Shown: positions 36,104-46,278, counted from the first letter of the stretch. The stretch: 64,000 nucleotides of DNA from JAVJRN01 sp040218415 (GCA_040218415.1 JAVJRN010000054.1:62001-126000), one strand, 5' to 3'. Notes: generated by a model from the letters alone, not told the origin. Translations and numbers: made by a program.

Positions 36104-37447
36104 TTAATCATCCTTTTTTTCCTGTTCTTTTTCTTTTTCCTTCACTGCATCTCCATCTTTAAGTCTCTTGGTAACTGCAAGAAATGGCCCAGAAATAACC
36201 TTATCATTTTCCTCTACTCCAGATAATATCTCTATTCTTTCGAAATCACTTATGCCTGTTTTTACAATTTTCTTGACAGCAATACCCTCTTCAACAACAA
36301 AAACAACCTCGTCTAATTCTTGATCGATAAGTGAAGTCTTTTCTTCCTCCTCACTGTTTTCTCCTTCTTTTTCACCTACTTTTCTCGTCGTTACTGCTGC
36401 TAATGGCACTGATAAAATGGCCGCTTTAACCTCTGTTATGATATCCACACTAGCAGTCATTCCCGGACGAAATGGGTATTTCATTCCTTTGTTTTTAACA
36501 AGGTCTTGATAGCTGCTGTTCAATATTCTGATTCTAACCTCAAACTCAGTCACTGCATCAGCAGAAACCTTGTCATTGGCAGTGTTGGCTATTTGTGTAA
36601 CTATCCCCTTGAACTTCTTATCCATGTAAGAGTAGGAATCGACATCAATTATAGCTGTGTCCCCATTTTGAATTCGTATAATATCATTTTCGTTGACATC
36701 TACACGCACTTCCATTTTAGAAAGATCTGCAATTCGAAGCATCTCGGTTCCTTGCATTTGCGAGGTTCCAACCACTGTTTCTCCTTTTTCTACACTTAAT
36801 TTTGATACAATACCATTCATTGGTGAGGTAATGCTCGTCAACCTAAGGTTTTCTTGTGCTTCCTTTAGTGAGGCGGAAGAACTTTGAACGATATATTTGG
36901 CCGCAAGCACTCCTTGCTTTGCAGACTCTAAATCTTGTTCGGCAACTTTAAAATTGGCCGTAGCAACTTCAAAATCAGATTTTGAAGTCACTTTTTCATT
37001 GTAAAGTTTCTTCTGTCGGTTGTATTCTAATTCAGATCGAATAAATGTAGCTTCCGCCCTGGCAAGTCTTGCGTTCGCATCAGCAAGGTTGGCCTTTTGT
37101 TGATTCAAATTGGCTCGTGTTCGCTCCACAACGGATAAAAAATTATCTGGTCTAATTTTTAAAAGGAAGTCACCCCTTGAAACCGAATCTCCTTCTTCAA
37201 TGGTCAACTCGATGATTTCTCCTGGAACTTCAGGACTAATTTTCACTTCGACTACAGGTTGTACAGCTCCCGAAGCACTTACCTTTTCAACAATGCGAGC
37301 CTTCTTTGCTAGTCCAACCTCTATCTGTATTTCTTTCTTTTTGCCTACCCATCCTTGTTGCTTTCCAATAACAACTACCAAAATAAGTACAACAACTACA
37401 CCCCCAAGAATGTAAAGAATTTTGTTTTTAGCGCGTTTTTTAGCCAT
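36104..37447 (-). CDS. Periplasmic adaptor (HlyD/RND membrane-fusion) subunit
   Basis: 447 aa. N-terminal membrane anchor about 11-27 (ILYILGGVVVVLILVVVIG), beta-barrel and lipoyl halves around GAVQPVVEVKISPEVPGEI and LTSITSPMNGIVSKLSV, a long alpha-hairpin (about 95-200) and a highly charged tail (KEKEKEQEKKDD). It links an inner-membrane pump to TolC. The TolC-like gene is 6 nt upstream, but no ABC or RND permease follows: the gene ends against convergent maf. Confidence 0.9.
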   Translation of the reverse strand: MAKKRAKNKILYILGGVVVVLILVVVIGKQQGWVGKKKEIQIEVGLAKKARIVEKVSASGAVQPVVEVKISPEVPGEIIELTIEEGDSVSRGDFLLKIRPDNFLSVVERTRANLNQQKANLADANARLARAEATFIRSELEYNRQKKLYNEKVTSKSDFEVATANFKVAEQDLESAKQGVLAAKYIVQSSSASLKEAQENLRLTSITSPMNGIVSKLSVEKGETVVGTSQMQGTEMLRIADLSKMEVRVDVNENDIIRIQNGDTAIIDVDSYSYMDKKFKGIVTQIANTANDKVSADAVTEFEVRIRILNSSYQDLVKNKGMKYPFRPGMTASVDIITEVKAAILSVPLAAVTTRKVGEKEGENSEEEEKTSLIDQELDEVVFVVEEGIAVKKIVKTGISDFERIEILSGVEENDKVISGPFLAVTKRLKDGDAVKEKEKEQEKKDD

Positions 37448-37453
37448 TTTAAA

Positions 37454-38884
37454 TTAAAGTGTTATGGGATTTCCCATGTAAAAATCAAGGATCTTTTTTC
37501 TGAAAATAAAATCAAACTTTGCCCTTACTAAGTCTGATTTGGCACCAAATAAATTATTTGATGCTACTTGGTAGTCAGTAAAATTTACCGCCCCTAAGTT
37601 ATATTGATTTTCTATAGATCGAAAAGTTTCCTCTAAAGCTTCTACTTGTCTATTAGAGGCGTCAAAAGTTTTAGCAGCTGCCTGAGCATCATTATACGCA
37701 GATTCTATGATTTGTCGTAATTGATTTTTCTGTTCTGCAACAGTTATTTCAGCTTGCTGCATAGCAATTTTCGAACGTTGGACATTTGAGTTTACTCTTA
37801 AGCCATTAAATACTGGAATGGATAAGTTTAAAGAAACGGAACGGCTTAGGTTATCACTGAATTGCTCCCCAACAGTATAATCATTGAACGTTCCAGGTTG
37901 TCGAAAACCAAAAACTGATTCACCACTCTGAGTTTCCAAATCTGTATCAAAAGGAATTGGATCAGCTGTAGGATTTACGACAAACTGCTGTCCGAATGCG
38001 TTTGAGTAGTTGGTGTTAAATCCCGCATTTAAAGATAAGGTTGGTGTGAAGTCGGCTTTGGCTACTTCTAAAGCTAGTGACGCACTTTGAACCTGAAGTT
38101 GTGCGCTTTTTATTTCAGGCATTGTGGTCAATGCTGCTGCATAAATGTCATTTGGGTTGACTAAAGCGACCAATTCATCAATTACATCAATATCTGGCAC
38201 TACAATGTCTATTTTTTCCGAGGCGGGCAACATCATTGCTTGTTTCAAACTAAGAAAGGCTAAATCCAAAGTGTTTTGCGCATTGATGAGCGATACTTCA
38301 TTACTTGCTACTTGAGAAGTCAATTCTAACTCACTTGTTATTGGCAAGGCGCCTGCAGCTACAAGCTTTTTAGTTCTGTCCAATTGCTCTTTACTCGATT
38401 CTAGCTGATATTCAGCTGTTTCTAGCAGTTCTTGATTAAAAATTACGTTTAAATAAAACGTTACAATATTGAGGGACAAATCATTTTTCGCCTTTTCTAC
38501 ATCGTAGGTTGATGACTCATAAAGCAACCTATTTTGCTTCACATTGTTAGCCAATCGAAACCAATTGAAAAGCACCAAATTCGCATTACCATTTAACCCT
38601 GAAAAATTGATTTGTTGTGTAATAAATTGGTTGGTCGTTGGGTCAATGGATCGCCCCCAATTATAACCGTAATTCCCACCAAGATTGACACTTGGTAGTT
38701 GAGAAGCTCTTGACTGCCTTAGATCTACACTTGCCCCTTCTTTCTGAAGCAAGCTACGTTTTACAGAAAGATTGTTCTCAATAGCCACCTCGACACATCT
38801 TGCCAAATCGTAAACAGCTGCAGTTTGCGCAAAAGACCCTCCAGAAAAAACAAGAAGGAGGGCGATAATATAAAGTCGTTTCAT
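37454..38884 (-). CDS. TolC family outer-membrane efflux protein
   Basis: 476 aa. Signal peptide about 1-19 (GGSFAQ), then two OEP repeats of coiled coil and beta strands; VYDLARCVEVAIENNLSVKRS is the usual N-terminal repeat, and LSRSVSLNLSIPVFNGLRVNS begins the second half. It forms the outer-membrane channel for the adaptor encoded 6 nt downstream. It starts 31 nt after sdaAB and could be co-transcribed with it, although the functions differ. Confidence 0.92.
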   Translation of the reverse strand: MKRLYIIALLLVFSGGSFAQTAAVYDLARCVEVAIENNLSVKRSLLQKEGASVDLRQSRASQLPSVNLGGNYGYNWGRSIDPTTNQFITQQINFSGLNGNANLVLFNWFRLANNVKQNRLLYESSTYDVEKAKNDLSLNIVTFYLNVIFNQELLETAEYQLESSKEQLDRTKKLVAAGALPITSELELTSQVASNEVSLINAQNTLDLAFLSLKQAMMLPASEKIDIVVPDIDVIDELVALVNPNDIYAAALTTMPEIKSAQLQVQSASLALEVAKADFTPTLSLNAGFNTNYSNAFGQQFVVNPTADPIPFDTDLETQSGESVFGFRQPGTFNDYTVGEQFSDNLSRSVSLNLSIPVFNGLRVNSNVQRSKIAMQQAEITVAEQKNQLRQIIESAYNDAQAAAKTFDASNRQVEALEETFRSIENQYNLGAVNFTDYQVASNNLFGAKSDLVRAKFDFIFRKKILDFYMGNPITL

Positions 38885-38915
38885 TAGGATATATTTTGTG
38901 TTGTTGATGATCTGT

Positions 38916-39593
38916 TTAATAATCGATATCTGGAATGTATCGTACGTGATGCACCCATTTTAAATTAGCTAAATACTCTAGCGTGAGCTTTTTAACTCCT
39001 GAATCCATTTCAAAAATCAAGCAGGCCAAATCGCTTTTTCCTTTCCTTGAAACGGTCATTGTTCCAATATTACAATCGTCGTGAGTTAAAACATTCGATA
39101 TGAAAGAAATACTTCCCGGGACATCTTGCGCTTTAATAATCATGGTGTGGGCATTCGCCGAAAAGTTAGCATCAAAGCCATCAACTTCCCTGATTCTAAT
39201 AACTCCTCCTCCTCTACTTTCACCGATAACAGAAGCTTTCATGTCGCCACTAGAAATATCTAGTCTTACTGTATTAGGATGAAAAGCGGATGCATTGCCC
39301 ACTGACTTAAATGTATATGCTAAAGAAGATTCGGTTGCCAGTTCTAACGCTTTTTTGATCCTTTCATCGTCTGTTTTAAAATCCATTAAACCAGCAAGAA
39401 TGGCTCTATTGCTTCCATGACCCTCATATGTCTGAGCGAAAGAATTATAAAATGTGATGTCAGCTTTGGCTGGGGTTATACCAAGAATTTTTCTTGCCGT
39501 TCGTCCTATACGAACTACACCAGCAGTATGTGAACTTGAAGGCCCGATCATTACTGGCCCAATCATATCAAATACGCTACTTCTTTCTGCCAT
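38916..39593 (-). CDS. sdaAB: L-serine ammonia-lyase, beta subunit
   Basis: 225 aa. The N-terminal beta-subunit domain is clear: FDMIGPVMIGPSSSHTAGVVRIG and YNSFAQTYEGHGSNRAILAGLM. The C-terminal part (about 150-220) is an ACT domain. With an alpha subunit holding the [4Fe-4S] cluster it converts L-serine to pyruvate and ammonia. The alpha gene (sdaAA) is not in this window, so the enzyme is split between loci. Confidence 0.92.
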   Translation of the reverse strand: MAERSSVFDMIGPVMIGPSSSHTAGVVRIGRTARKILGITPAKADITFYNSFAQTYEGHGSNRAILAGLMDFKTDDERIKKALELATESSLAYTFKSVGNASAFHPNTVRLDISSGDMKASVIGESRGGGVIRIREVDGFDANFSANAHTMIIKAQDVPGSISFISNVLTHDDCNIGTMTVSRKGKSDLACLIFEMDSGVKKLTLEYLANLKWVHHVRYIPDIDY

Positions 39594-39649
39594 TAGTCGG
39601 AGTTAAACGAGTAAGAATAAATTTTGATCTATAAATATTCAAATTTCTG

Positions 39650-40444
39650 TCAAACGGCTACAGGAGCTTTTATGTGGGGATGTGGATTATAGTTTTCCAA
39701 GGTAAAATCTTCGATTTTAAAGTCAAAAATACTCTTTACTTCGGGATTTATCTTCATTAAAGGTAAAGAACGCTCTTCTCTACTTAATTGTAATTCTGCT
39801 TGTTCGAAATGATTGCTATATAAATGGGCATCACCAAGCGTATGCACAAAATCTCCAACGTCAAGACCACAAACTTGCGCAATCATCATGGTAAATAAAG
39901 CATAAGAAGCAATATTAAAGGGCACACCTAAAAACACATCGGCACTTCGTTGGTATAATTGGCAAGAGAGTTTATTGTCAGCCACATAAAATTGGAACAT
40001 GGTATGACATGGCGGCAATGCCATATTTTCAATTTCCCCTACATTCCACGCATTGATAATTATGCGTCTCGAATTTGGATTGTGCTTAATAGTGTTGATC
40101 ACCTCCGTCAGTTGATCGATGGAAGCGCCATCAGATTTACCCCAACTGCGCCACTGTACTCCATAAATTGGCCCTAAATCACCATTTTCATCGGCCCATT
40201 CATCCCAAATCCGAACACCATTTTCCTTGAGGTACTTAATATTACTGTCCCCTTTGATAAACCAAAGTAATTCATGAATGATAGATCTCAAATGCACTTT
40301 TTTGGTTGTAACTAAAGGAAACCCTTTTGCCAGATTAAATCTCATTTGATAGCCAAAGACACTTTTTGTACCCGTTCCGGTTCTATCACCTTTCAGTACG
40401 CCATTATCCATAATATGCTGCATCAAATCGAGGTATTGTCTCAT
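39650..40444 (-). CDS. thyA: Thymidylate synthase
   Basis: 264 aa, the standard length. Motifs: RTGTGTKSVFGYQMRFNL near the start, HELLWFIKGD, and the catalytic Cys146 in LPPCHTMFQFYV; QRSADVFLGVPFNIASYA and YNPHPHIKAPVAV complete the fold. It makes dTMP from dUMP with methylene-tetrahydrofolate. It is divergent from the MMPL gene with little room for two promoters. No dihydrofolate reductase gene is adjacent. Confidence 0.98.
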   Translation of the reverse strand: MRQYLDLMQHIMDNGVLKGDRTGTGTKSVFGYQMRFNLAKGFPLVTTKKVHLRSIIHELLWFIKGDSNIKYLKENGVRIWDEWADENGDLGPIYGVQWRSWGKSDGASIDQLTEVINTIKHNPNSRRIIINAWNVGEIENMALPPCHTMFQFYVADNKLSCQLYQRSADVFLGVPFNIASYALFTMMIAQVCGLDVGDFVHTLGDAHLYSNHFEQAELQLSREERSLPLMKINPEVKSIFDFKIEDFTLENYNPHPHIKAPVAV

Positions 40445-40558
40445 AATTTTTATCTTTGAACCTCTAAATTAAGCAAGCTGAATAATTTTATCCCCCAATA
40501 CTTCCAGAATTACAAAAGCAGAAATTTTAAGATCGCTGTTATTATCTTCTGGCTAGGA

Positions 40559-42712
40559 ATGCTTTTGTTGTTAGGTAGTTTTTTGCCTAGCCTAAAGCCA
40601 GACTTTGATTTCGAAAAGTTTTTCCCGGTAGATGATCCTGATTTAATTTTTTATCAAAAACACCTAGAAACTTTCGATTACGACAATGACTATATCACGC
40701 TGATTGCACAATCAGACAGTTCTGTATTCAAAATCGACTTTTTATCCCGTATTGATAGCTTGACTGATGTGTTAAAAGGCATCACTAATGTGGAGTCTGT
40801 TTCTTCTCCAACAAATATGAGAGAGCTGGTCAAGTCCCCTATGGGTACTATCACTGTTCCTGCGATCAACTATAAAGACAGGAAAAGTCTTGAGAAATCG
40901 AGCAAACGCTTTATCAAGCATCCAATCTTTGGCTCTTTTATTTCAGATGATCAAAAGGCGATAATCATCCAATTAAAACATGCACACATTGAAAACTTGG
41001 ATAAATCAGAAGCATTGCTGGCTGAAATAGAAAAAGCTATAGCTCAAACGGAACTTCAGAAAGTAAGAATCGTGGGTAGAGTTCCTGCTCAGAAAGCGTT
41101 CATATCATTGATCGAAGAAGATTTTGCTATTTTCCTTGTCCTAGCACTTTCTCTTTCATTAATACTTCTCAAAGTCTTTTTTATTACTTGGCGTGGAGCC
41201 ATCATACCATTCTTGGTGGCTATTTCTACATTGATATGCACTTTGGGTTTGATGGCGCTGACAAATACGCCATTATCTATTGTTGCGGCATTGATACCAC
41301 CAATTATCCTTTTTACCTCCACTTCTGATTGCGTACATTTAATGAATGCATTTCATCAAATAAATCAAAAAGCGGGAAACGCACAACTTATCCAAGCCAT
41401 TAAGAAAGTCTTTTTGCCAACACTACTCACGTCAATAACCACTGCTATTGGTTTTATCAGTTTGATCGCCATGCCTATAGTGCCGTTGAGAGAGTTTGGC
41501 ATATTCAGTGCTATAGGCGTTGTGTTTGCTTTTATTTTCACCTTCCTTATCACACCTCTTTTTATCAAGGGATCAGGAAATGTCAGAGTGATCGTCAAAC
41601 CCCATAAGCTTTCAGTCATTTTAGCCGCAAAACGAACGATGATCCTTTTGATTGTCATTGTTGTTGGAATTTCCCTTTTTGGAATTTCTAAGCTAAAAAC
41701 GGAAGCTCGGCTACTGCAAGATTTGCCAAATGAAAATGCGGTGAAACAAGATTTCAACTTTCTCGATAAGCATTTTGGTGGTTCAAAACCTTGGGAATTA
41801 GCCATTTCAGTGAAAAAAAACCATTCTGTTTGGGATTATAAAGTTGCTGCGGAGATTAATAAAATCTCTAAGTTTATTAGCGATAGCCTTGAGATCGAAA
41901 GACTCTGGTCACCAACATCATTGTTGAACTATGGCAACCAAGTACTGCACGATGGTAATTATAATGATTTCATTTTTCCTGACTCATCCAACTACCAACG
42001 CACCAAAAAGCTGATTCGGAATATATATAGTTCAATACCTCAACCCAAGGTGATTAACGAGCAAAATACTTATGCGCGTATTATTGGTTTTATACCACAA
42101 ATTGGTTCTGCACAAACACATCAAATGAACCTCAAGCTTGATGAATTTATTGATGAAAATATTAATAAGGAATTAATTGAAACTAAAGTCACCGGTACCA
42201 CTGTACTCATTGATAAAAGCCATAGGCTGATAAGTTCATCAATGATTCAAGGATTATTGTCAGCTATAATCCTGGTTTCGTTAATTTTGGGACTCTATTT
42301 CAAATCCTTAAAACTTGCATTGCTCAGCCTAATACCCAATCTTCTTCCACTACTAATTACCGCAGGAATCATGGGACTATTTGGTATTACATTGAATCTG
42401 ACCACCTCTATTATTTTTGCTATTGCTTTTGGCATAGCTGTAGATGACACCATTCATTTTATCACTTCATATCTTCAGTCGAATGAAACAGGTCAAAAAA
42501 GACTTGAAAAAACTTTTCAACTGGCTGGCAATGGAATGATTTTAACCACATTAATCGTCTTGGCAGGCTTTGTCGTTTTCCTTTTCTCGTCCTTTGGCGC
42601 CACTTTCTATCTTGGTTTGTTTTTGGTGATTGCTATGTCGAGCGCATTGGTGATTGACCTCACACTTTTACCTTTCCTACTTGAAAAAATAAAATCGAAA
42701 CAACCGCGCTAA
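40559..42712 (+). CDS. MMPL/RND-type membrane protein (start probably further upstream)
   Basis: 717 aa from the ATG at 40559, but the open frame reaches 40460 and adds a basic segment and the first half of the first membrane helix (FKIAVIIFWLGM then LLLLGSFLP), which the family needs. No ATG, GTG or TTG lies there; CTG at 40478 is the best candidate. Two RND modules each have a soluble loop and about five helices; DFAIFLVLALSLSLILLK and the FAIAFGIAVDDTIHFITS segment (charged residues in the helix) are typical. Substrates of this class are often lipids or hopanoids. The peroxiredoxin gene follows closely. Confidence 0.8.
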   Translation: MLLLLGSFLPSLKPDFDFEKFFPVDDPDLIFYQKHLETFDYDNDYITLIAQSDSSVFKIDFLSRIDSLTDVLKGITNVESVSSPTNMRELVKSPMGTITVPAINYKDRKSLEKSSKRFIKHPIFGSFISDDQKAIIIQLKHAHIENLDKSEALLAEIEKAIAQTELQKVRIVGRVPAQKAFISLIEEDFAIFLVLALSLSLILLKVFFITWRGAIIPFLVAISTLICTLGLMALTNTPLSIVAALIPPIILFTSTSDCVHLMNAFHQINQKAGNAQLIQAIKKVFLPTLLTSITTAIGFISLIAMPIVPLREFGIFSAIGVVFAFIFTFLITPLFIKGSGNVRVIVKPHKLSVILAAKRTMILLIVIVVGISLFGISKLKTEARLLQDLPNENAVKQDFNFLDKHFGGSKPWELAISVKKNHSVWDYKVAAEINKISKFISDSLEIERLWSPTSLLNYGNQVLHDGNYNDFIFPDSSNYQRTKKLIRNIYSSIPQPKVINEQNTYARIIGFIPQIGSAQTHQMNLKLDEFIDENINKELIETKVTGTTVLIDKSHRLISSSMIQGLLSAIILVSLILGLYFKSLKLALLSLIPNLLPLLITAGIMGLFGITLNLTTSIIFAIAFGIAVDDTIHFITSYLQSNETGQKRLEKTFQLAGNGMILTTLIVLAGFVVFLFSSFGATFYLGLFLVIAMSSALVIDLTLLPFLLEKIKSKQPR

Positions 42713-42729
42713 TCCTGAGTTTGCCAAAT

Positions 42730-43182
42730 ATGTCAGAATTAAGTCTAGGAGCACAGCTTCCATCCATTACGCTAAAAAATCAAGACGGTAAACTTGTAAA
42801 TATTGCAAAAGAACCCAAAGCAAAAGTGGTTTATTTCTATCCTAAAGATGATACACCCGGATGCACCTTGGAAGCATGCAGCTTTCGCGATCAATTTTCA
42901 GCTTTTGAAGATGTTGGAGCTTTGGTTTTTGGTATAAGTAAAGATTCTGTGGCTTCTCACAAAAAATTCGCTAACAAACATAGACTCAACTTCCAGCTTT
43001 TAAGTGATGTGAAAGGAGAAGCAGAAAAAGCCTTTAAAGTCTCTCGAAACCTATTCGGCTTAATCCCCGGAAGAGTGACGTTTGTTTTCAATGCGAAAGG
43101 CATCCTCATTCATAAGTTCAACTCGGCAATGATGGCTACCAAGCACGTGAAAGAAGCACTAGCAGCGCTTAAAAACTCATAA
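42730..43182 (+). CDS. bcp: Thiol peroxidase of the Bcp/PrxQ type
   Basis: 150 aa from the ATG at 42730; a TTG nine nt earlier is less likely. Peroxidatic Cys45 in DDTPGCTLEAC and a resolving Cys50 five residues later give the PrxQ arrangement. It reduces hydrogen peroxide and organic peroxides using thioredoxin. It follows the MMPL gene by about 17 nt, likely in one transcript, and is followed by two hairpins. Confidence 0.93.
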   Translation: MSELSLGAQLPSITLKNQDGKLVNIAKEPKAKVVYFYPKDDTPGCTLEACSFRDQFSAFEDVGALVFGISKDSVASHKKFANKHRLNFQLLSDVKGEAEKAFKVSRNLFGLIPGRVTFVFNAKGILIHKFNSAMMATKHVKEALAALKNS

Positions 43183-43183
43183 A

Positions 43184-43222
43184 AGGCCTAATTATAGGCC
43201 TACAACTACTTAAAAGAGTTGT
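43184..43222. terminator. Two hairpins after the peroxiredoxin gene
   Basis: AGGCCTA-ATTA-TAGGCCT (43184-43201) begins 2 nt after the stop, and ACAACT/AGTTGT (43202-43222) follows directly. No long T-tract is present, so termination may be imperfect. Confidence 0.5.
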
Positions 43223-43483
43223 TATAGACTGATTGTAGATTTCTTAAAATCGTGAAATTAGAGTCTCTCTGTTTTCTAAATCACCTCTCGAAATTCTTTG
43301 TTTTCTTTTGTAATCAAAGCTGATAATGCGCAAAAAAAGACAACTGCGCGCACTTTGGAGAGCGGAGGTGTCGGATAAACTTGATGTAAAAGTCAAAGTG
43401 ATCGACAAAAGGCTTCTCTTATCTGAAGAATATTTCTCGGTAACTATACCTTTGCCATATCTTTTTAGAAAAACAAAGAAATT
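43223..43483. promoter_or_regulatory. leuS leader and promoter region, no gene seen
   Basis: About 260 nt without a credible gene. TACCTTTG at 43447-43454 matches the TAnnTTTG -7 element and would put the transcript start near 43461, 23 nt before leuS. No clear -33 element is seen, and I find no T-box or tRNA. Confidence 0.4.
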
Positions 43484-46252
43484 ATGGGTCAGTACAACCA
43501 TTCAGAAATAGAATCTAAGTGGCATAAAAAGTGGGAAGCAGATCAAACTTATAAGGTCGAAATTGATCATTCTCGCCCGAAATACTATGTTCTAGATATG
43601 TTTCCCTATCCATCAGGAGCAGGACTTCACGTTGGGCATCCTTTGGGATATATCGCTACTGATATTATTTCCAGATACAAGAGACTTAAAGGTTTCAATG
43701 TGCTCCACCCGATGGGTTTTGATTCTTTTGGACTGCCCGCAGAACAATATGCCATTCAAACAGGACAGCATCCGGCTATTACTACTGATCAGAATATTGC
43801 TCGCTATAAAGAGCAGTTAAGAAATCTCGGATTTTCCTTTGACTGGTCGAGAGAGATCAGAACGAGTGCGCCAGATTATTACCAATGGACGCAATGGATA
43901 TTTAAACTTCTATTTAATAGCTGGTATAATAAAAGTGCTGACAAAGCTGAAAAGATTGAAACGCTTATTTCAGTTTTCGAAGCAAAAGGCAATAGTGAGG
44001 TCAGTGCCCATGCTGACGAAGACATTACCACATTTAGTGCAGACGATTGGAATTCATGGTCTAAAGAGCAACAGCAGCAAATGCTTCTCAAATATCGAAT
44101 AACCTACATTGCGGATACGACGGTTAATTGGTGTCCTGAGCTTGGTACTGTATTGTCCAATGATGAGGTAAAAGATGGTTTTTCTGAAAGAGGCGGACAC
44201 CCTGTGGTTAAAAAAACATTACCTCAATGGAACATGCGTATTACGGCGTATGCCGATCGATTGATCAATGATCTTGAAGGTCTTGACTGGCCCGACTCGA
44301 TCAAAGAAATGCAACGTAATTGGATTGGAAAATCCATAGGCGCTGAATTAGATTTTCAAATAGAAAATAGCGAAAAATCAATACGTGTTTTCACCACGCG
44401 CCTCGACACAATATATGGTGTCACTTTTTTAGTGCTCGCACCTGAGAGTGAATTAGTGCCTGAGATTACTACAGAGGAGCAAAAAGCCAAGATCGATGAA
44501 TATATCGAAATGGCAAAGAATCGTTCGGAGCGAGACAGAATGAGCGACGTAAAACATATTTCAGGAGAGTTTACGGGGAGTTATGTCATTCATCCATTTT
44601 CAGGGGAAAAAGTGCCAATATGGATTGCTGATTATGTTTTGGCCGGTTATGGCACTGGTGCAGTAATGGCCGTTCCTAGTGGCGATCAAAGAGATTTTGA
44701 TTTTGCAAAGCATTTTAATTTACCTATTACCAAAATAATTGACAGTCAAAAAGTAACCGATACCGAGGCTGATCCAACTAAAGTAGGAAAAATGATAAAT
44801 TCTGGTTTTTTGAATGGACTTTCCCCTTTAGAAGCCATTGAGAAGTCCATTGAAGAAGCTGAAAATAAAGGTATCGGTACCAAAAAAGTCAATTATAAAT
44901 TGAGAGATGCTGTGTATGGTCGCCAGAGATACTGGGGCGAACCATTTCCTGTATTTTATAAAAATGGCATTCCTTATTTATTAGAAGATGATCAGCTTCC
45001 ATTAAACCTACCGGAGGTCGACAAATTTTTACCTACAGAAGATGGTGAGCCTCCTTTGGCTAGAGCTGAAAATTGGATCCCTAGTGAGGGCGATGCTTAT
45101 GAAACGACGACCATGCCAGGTTGGGCAGGTTCAAGTTGGTATTTCTTCCGATTCATGGATCCAAAGAATGAAAATGAATTTGCAGGTGCAGAAGCTTTGA
45201 AGTATTGGAAAGAAGTTGATTTCTACATGGGTGGAAGCGAGCACGCCACAGGTCACCTACTCTATTCTCGATTTTGGACAAAGTTTCTTTATGACCTTGG
45301 TATTATCGAAGTAAAGGAATATGCCAAAAAATTGGTTAACCAAGGAATGATTCAGGGTAGATCGAATTTCGTTTATCGAGTGAAAAACGAAAATAAATAT
45401 GTATCTAAAGGGCTGAAAGACCAATTTAACACCTACGCTGTGCATACAGATGTTAACATTGTGAGTGATGATGTACTTGATGTCGAAGCTTTTAAAGTCT
45501 TTAGACCCGATGCTAAAGATGCCGAATTCGTTTTAGAAAACGAAAAATACATCTGCGGATGGGAAGTAGAAAAGATGTCCAAATCCAAGTACAACGTAGT
45601 AAACCCTGATGACTTGGTAGTAAAATACGGAGCTGACACACTCCGTATGTACGAGATGTTTCTAGGACCAGTAGAGCAAAGTAAACCATGGAATACCAAT
45701 GGCATTGAAGGTGTAGCTAAGTTTTTGAAGAAATTCTGGGCTTTATTTTATAAAAACGAAACGATCAGCTTAAGCAGCGAAGAGCCTACGAAAGCAGAAT
45801 GGAAGATTCTTCATACATTAATTAAGAAAATTGAAGATGATATTGAGCGGCTTTCACTCAATACCTCGGTGAGTAATTTCATGATCGCTACGAATGAGTT
45901 GGCGTCATTGAAATGTAATAAGAAAGCCATTTTAGAATCGATGGTCATTCTCCTTGCTCCTTATGCACCACACTTAGCGGAAGAACTCTGGTTAGCTTTG
46001 GGGAATAATAAAACGGTATTTGATGCCTCTTTTCCAGTTTTTGATCCAAAATACTTGGTGGAAGAATCAAAAGAATACCCAATAATGATCAATGGTAAAA
46101 TGAGGGCTAAAATTGAATTCTCAGCGGATGCTCCTCAAGAGGAAATGAAAGCGACCGTCTTGGCGCATGAATTAGTTCAAAAATGGCTCGAAGGAAAAGA
46201 ACCTAAAAAGGTCATTGTCGTACCGAATAAAATCATCAATATAGTGGTCTAG
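43484..46252 (+). CDS. leuS: Leucine--tRNA ligase
   Basis: 922 aa class I synthetase. HIGH region PYPSGAGLHVGH at 41-52; the CP1 editing domain (about 270-440) with a Thr-rich stretch at FTTRLDTIYGVTF; KMSKS at 697-701. Two insertions versus E. coli are visible: an acidic block near residues 155-200 (KAEKIETLISVFEAKGNSEV) and one between NQGMI and KMSKS (about 620-695). Both are, to my knowledge, usual in Bacteroidota. It charges tRNA-Leu with editing. The gene is monocistronic. Confidence 0.98.
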   Translation: MGQYNHSEIESKWHKKWEADQTYKVEIDHSRPKYYVLDMFPYPSGAGLHVGHPLGYIATDIISRYKRLKGFNVLHPMGFDSFGLPAEQYAIQTGQHPAITTDQNIARYKEQLRNLGFSFDWSREIRTSAPDYYQWTQWIFKLLFNSWYNKSADKAEKIETLISVFEAKGNSEVSAHADEDITTFSADDWNSWSKEQQQQMLLKYRITYIADTTVNWCPELGTVLSNDEVKDGFSERGGHPVVKKTLPQWNMRITAYADRLINDLEGLDWPDSIKEMQRNWIGKSIGAELDFQIENSEKSIRVFTTRLDTIYGVTFLVLAPESELVPEITTEEQKAKIDEYIEMAKNRSERDRMSDVKHISGEFTGSYVIHPFSGEKVPIWIADYVLAGYGTGAVMAVPSGDQRDFDFAKHFNLPITKIIDSQKVTDTEADPTKVGKMINSGFLNGLSPLEAIEKSIEEAENKGIGTKKVNYKLRDAVYGRQRYWGEPFPVFYKNGIPYLLEDDQLPLNLPEVDKFLPTEDGEPPLARAENWIPSEGDAYETTTMPGWAGSSWYFFRFMDPKNENEFAGAEALKYWKEVDFYMGGSEHATGHLLYSRFWTKFLYDLGIIEVKEYAKKLVNQGMIQGRSNFVYRVKNENKYVSKGLKDQFNTYAVHTDVNIVSDDVLDVEAFKVFRPDAKDAEFVLENEKYICGWEVEKMSKSKYNVVNPDDLVVKYGADTLRMYEMFLGPVEQSKPWNTNGIEGVAKFLKKFWALFYKNETISLSSEEPTKAEWKILHTLIKKIEDDIERLSLNTSVSNFMIATNELASLKCNKKAILESMVILLAPYAPHLAEELWLALGNNKTVFDASFPVFDPKYLVEESKEYPIMINGKMRAKIEFSADAPQEEMKATVLAHELVQKWLEGKEPKKVIVVPNKIINIVV

Positions 46253-46260
46253 GCTAAAAA

Positions 46261-46278
46261 ATACCATAAATATGGTAT
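46261..46278. promoter_or_regulatory. Perfect palindrome overlapping a promoter -33 element
   Basis: ATACCATA-AA-TATGGTAT, two perfect 8-bp arms, 8 nt after the leuS stop. Its last base is the first T of the TTG at 46278-46280, so it could be an operator for the small gene that follows. It lacks a T-tract and is a poor terminator candidate. Confidence 0.45.

Noticed and set aside
43244..43511. Opposed open frames in the leuS leader
   Set aside because: Neither has domain features, they overlap each other and the leuS start or promoter, and the composition looks non-coding.
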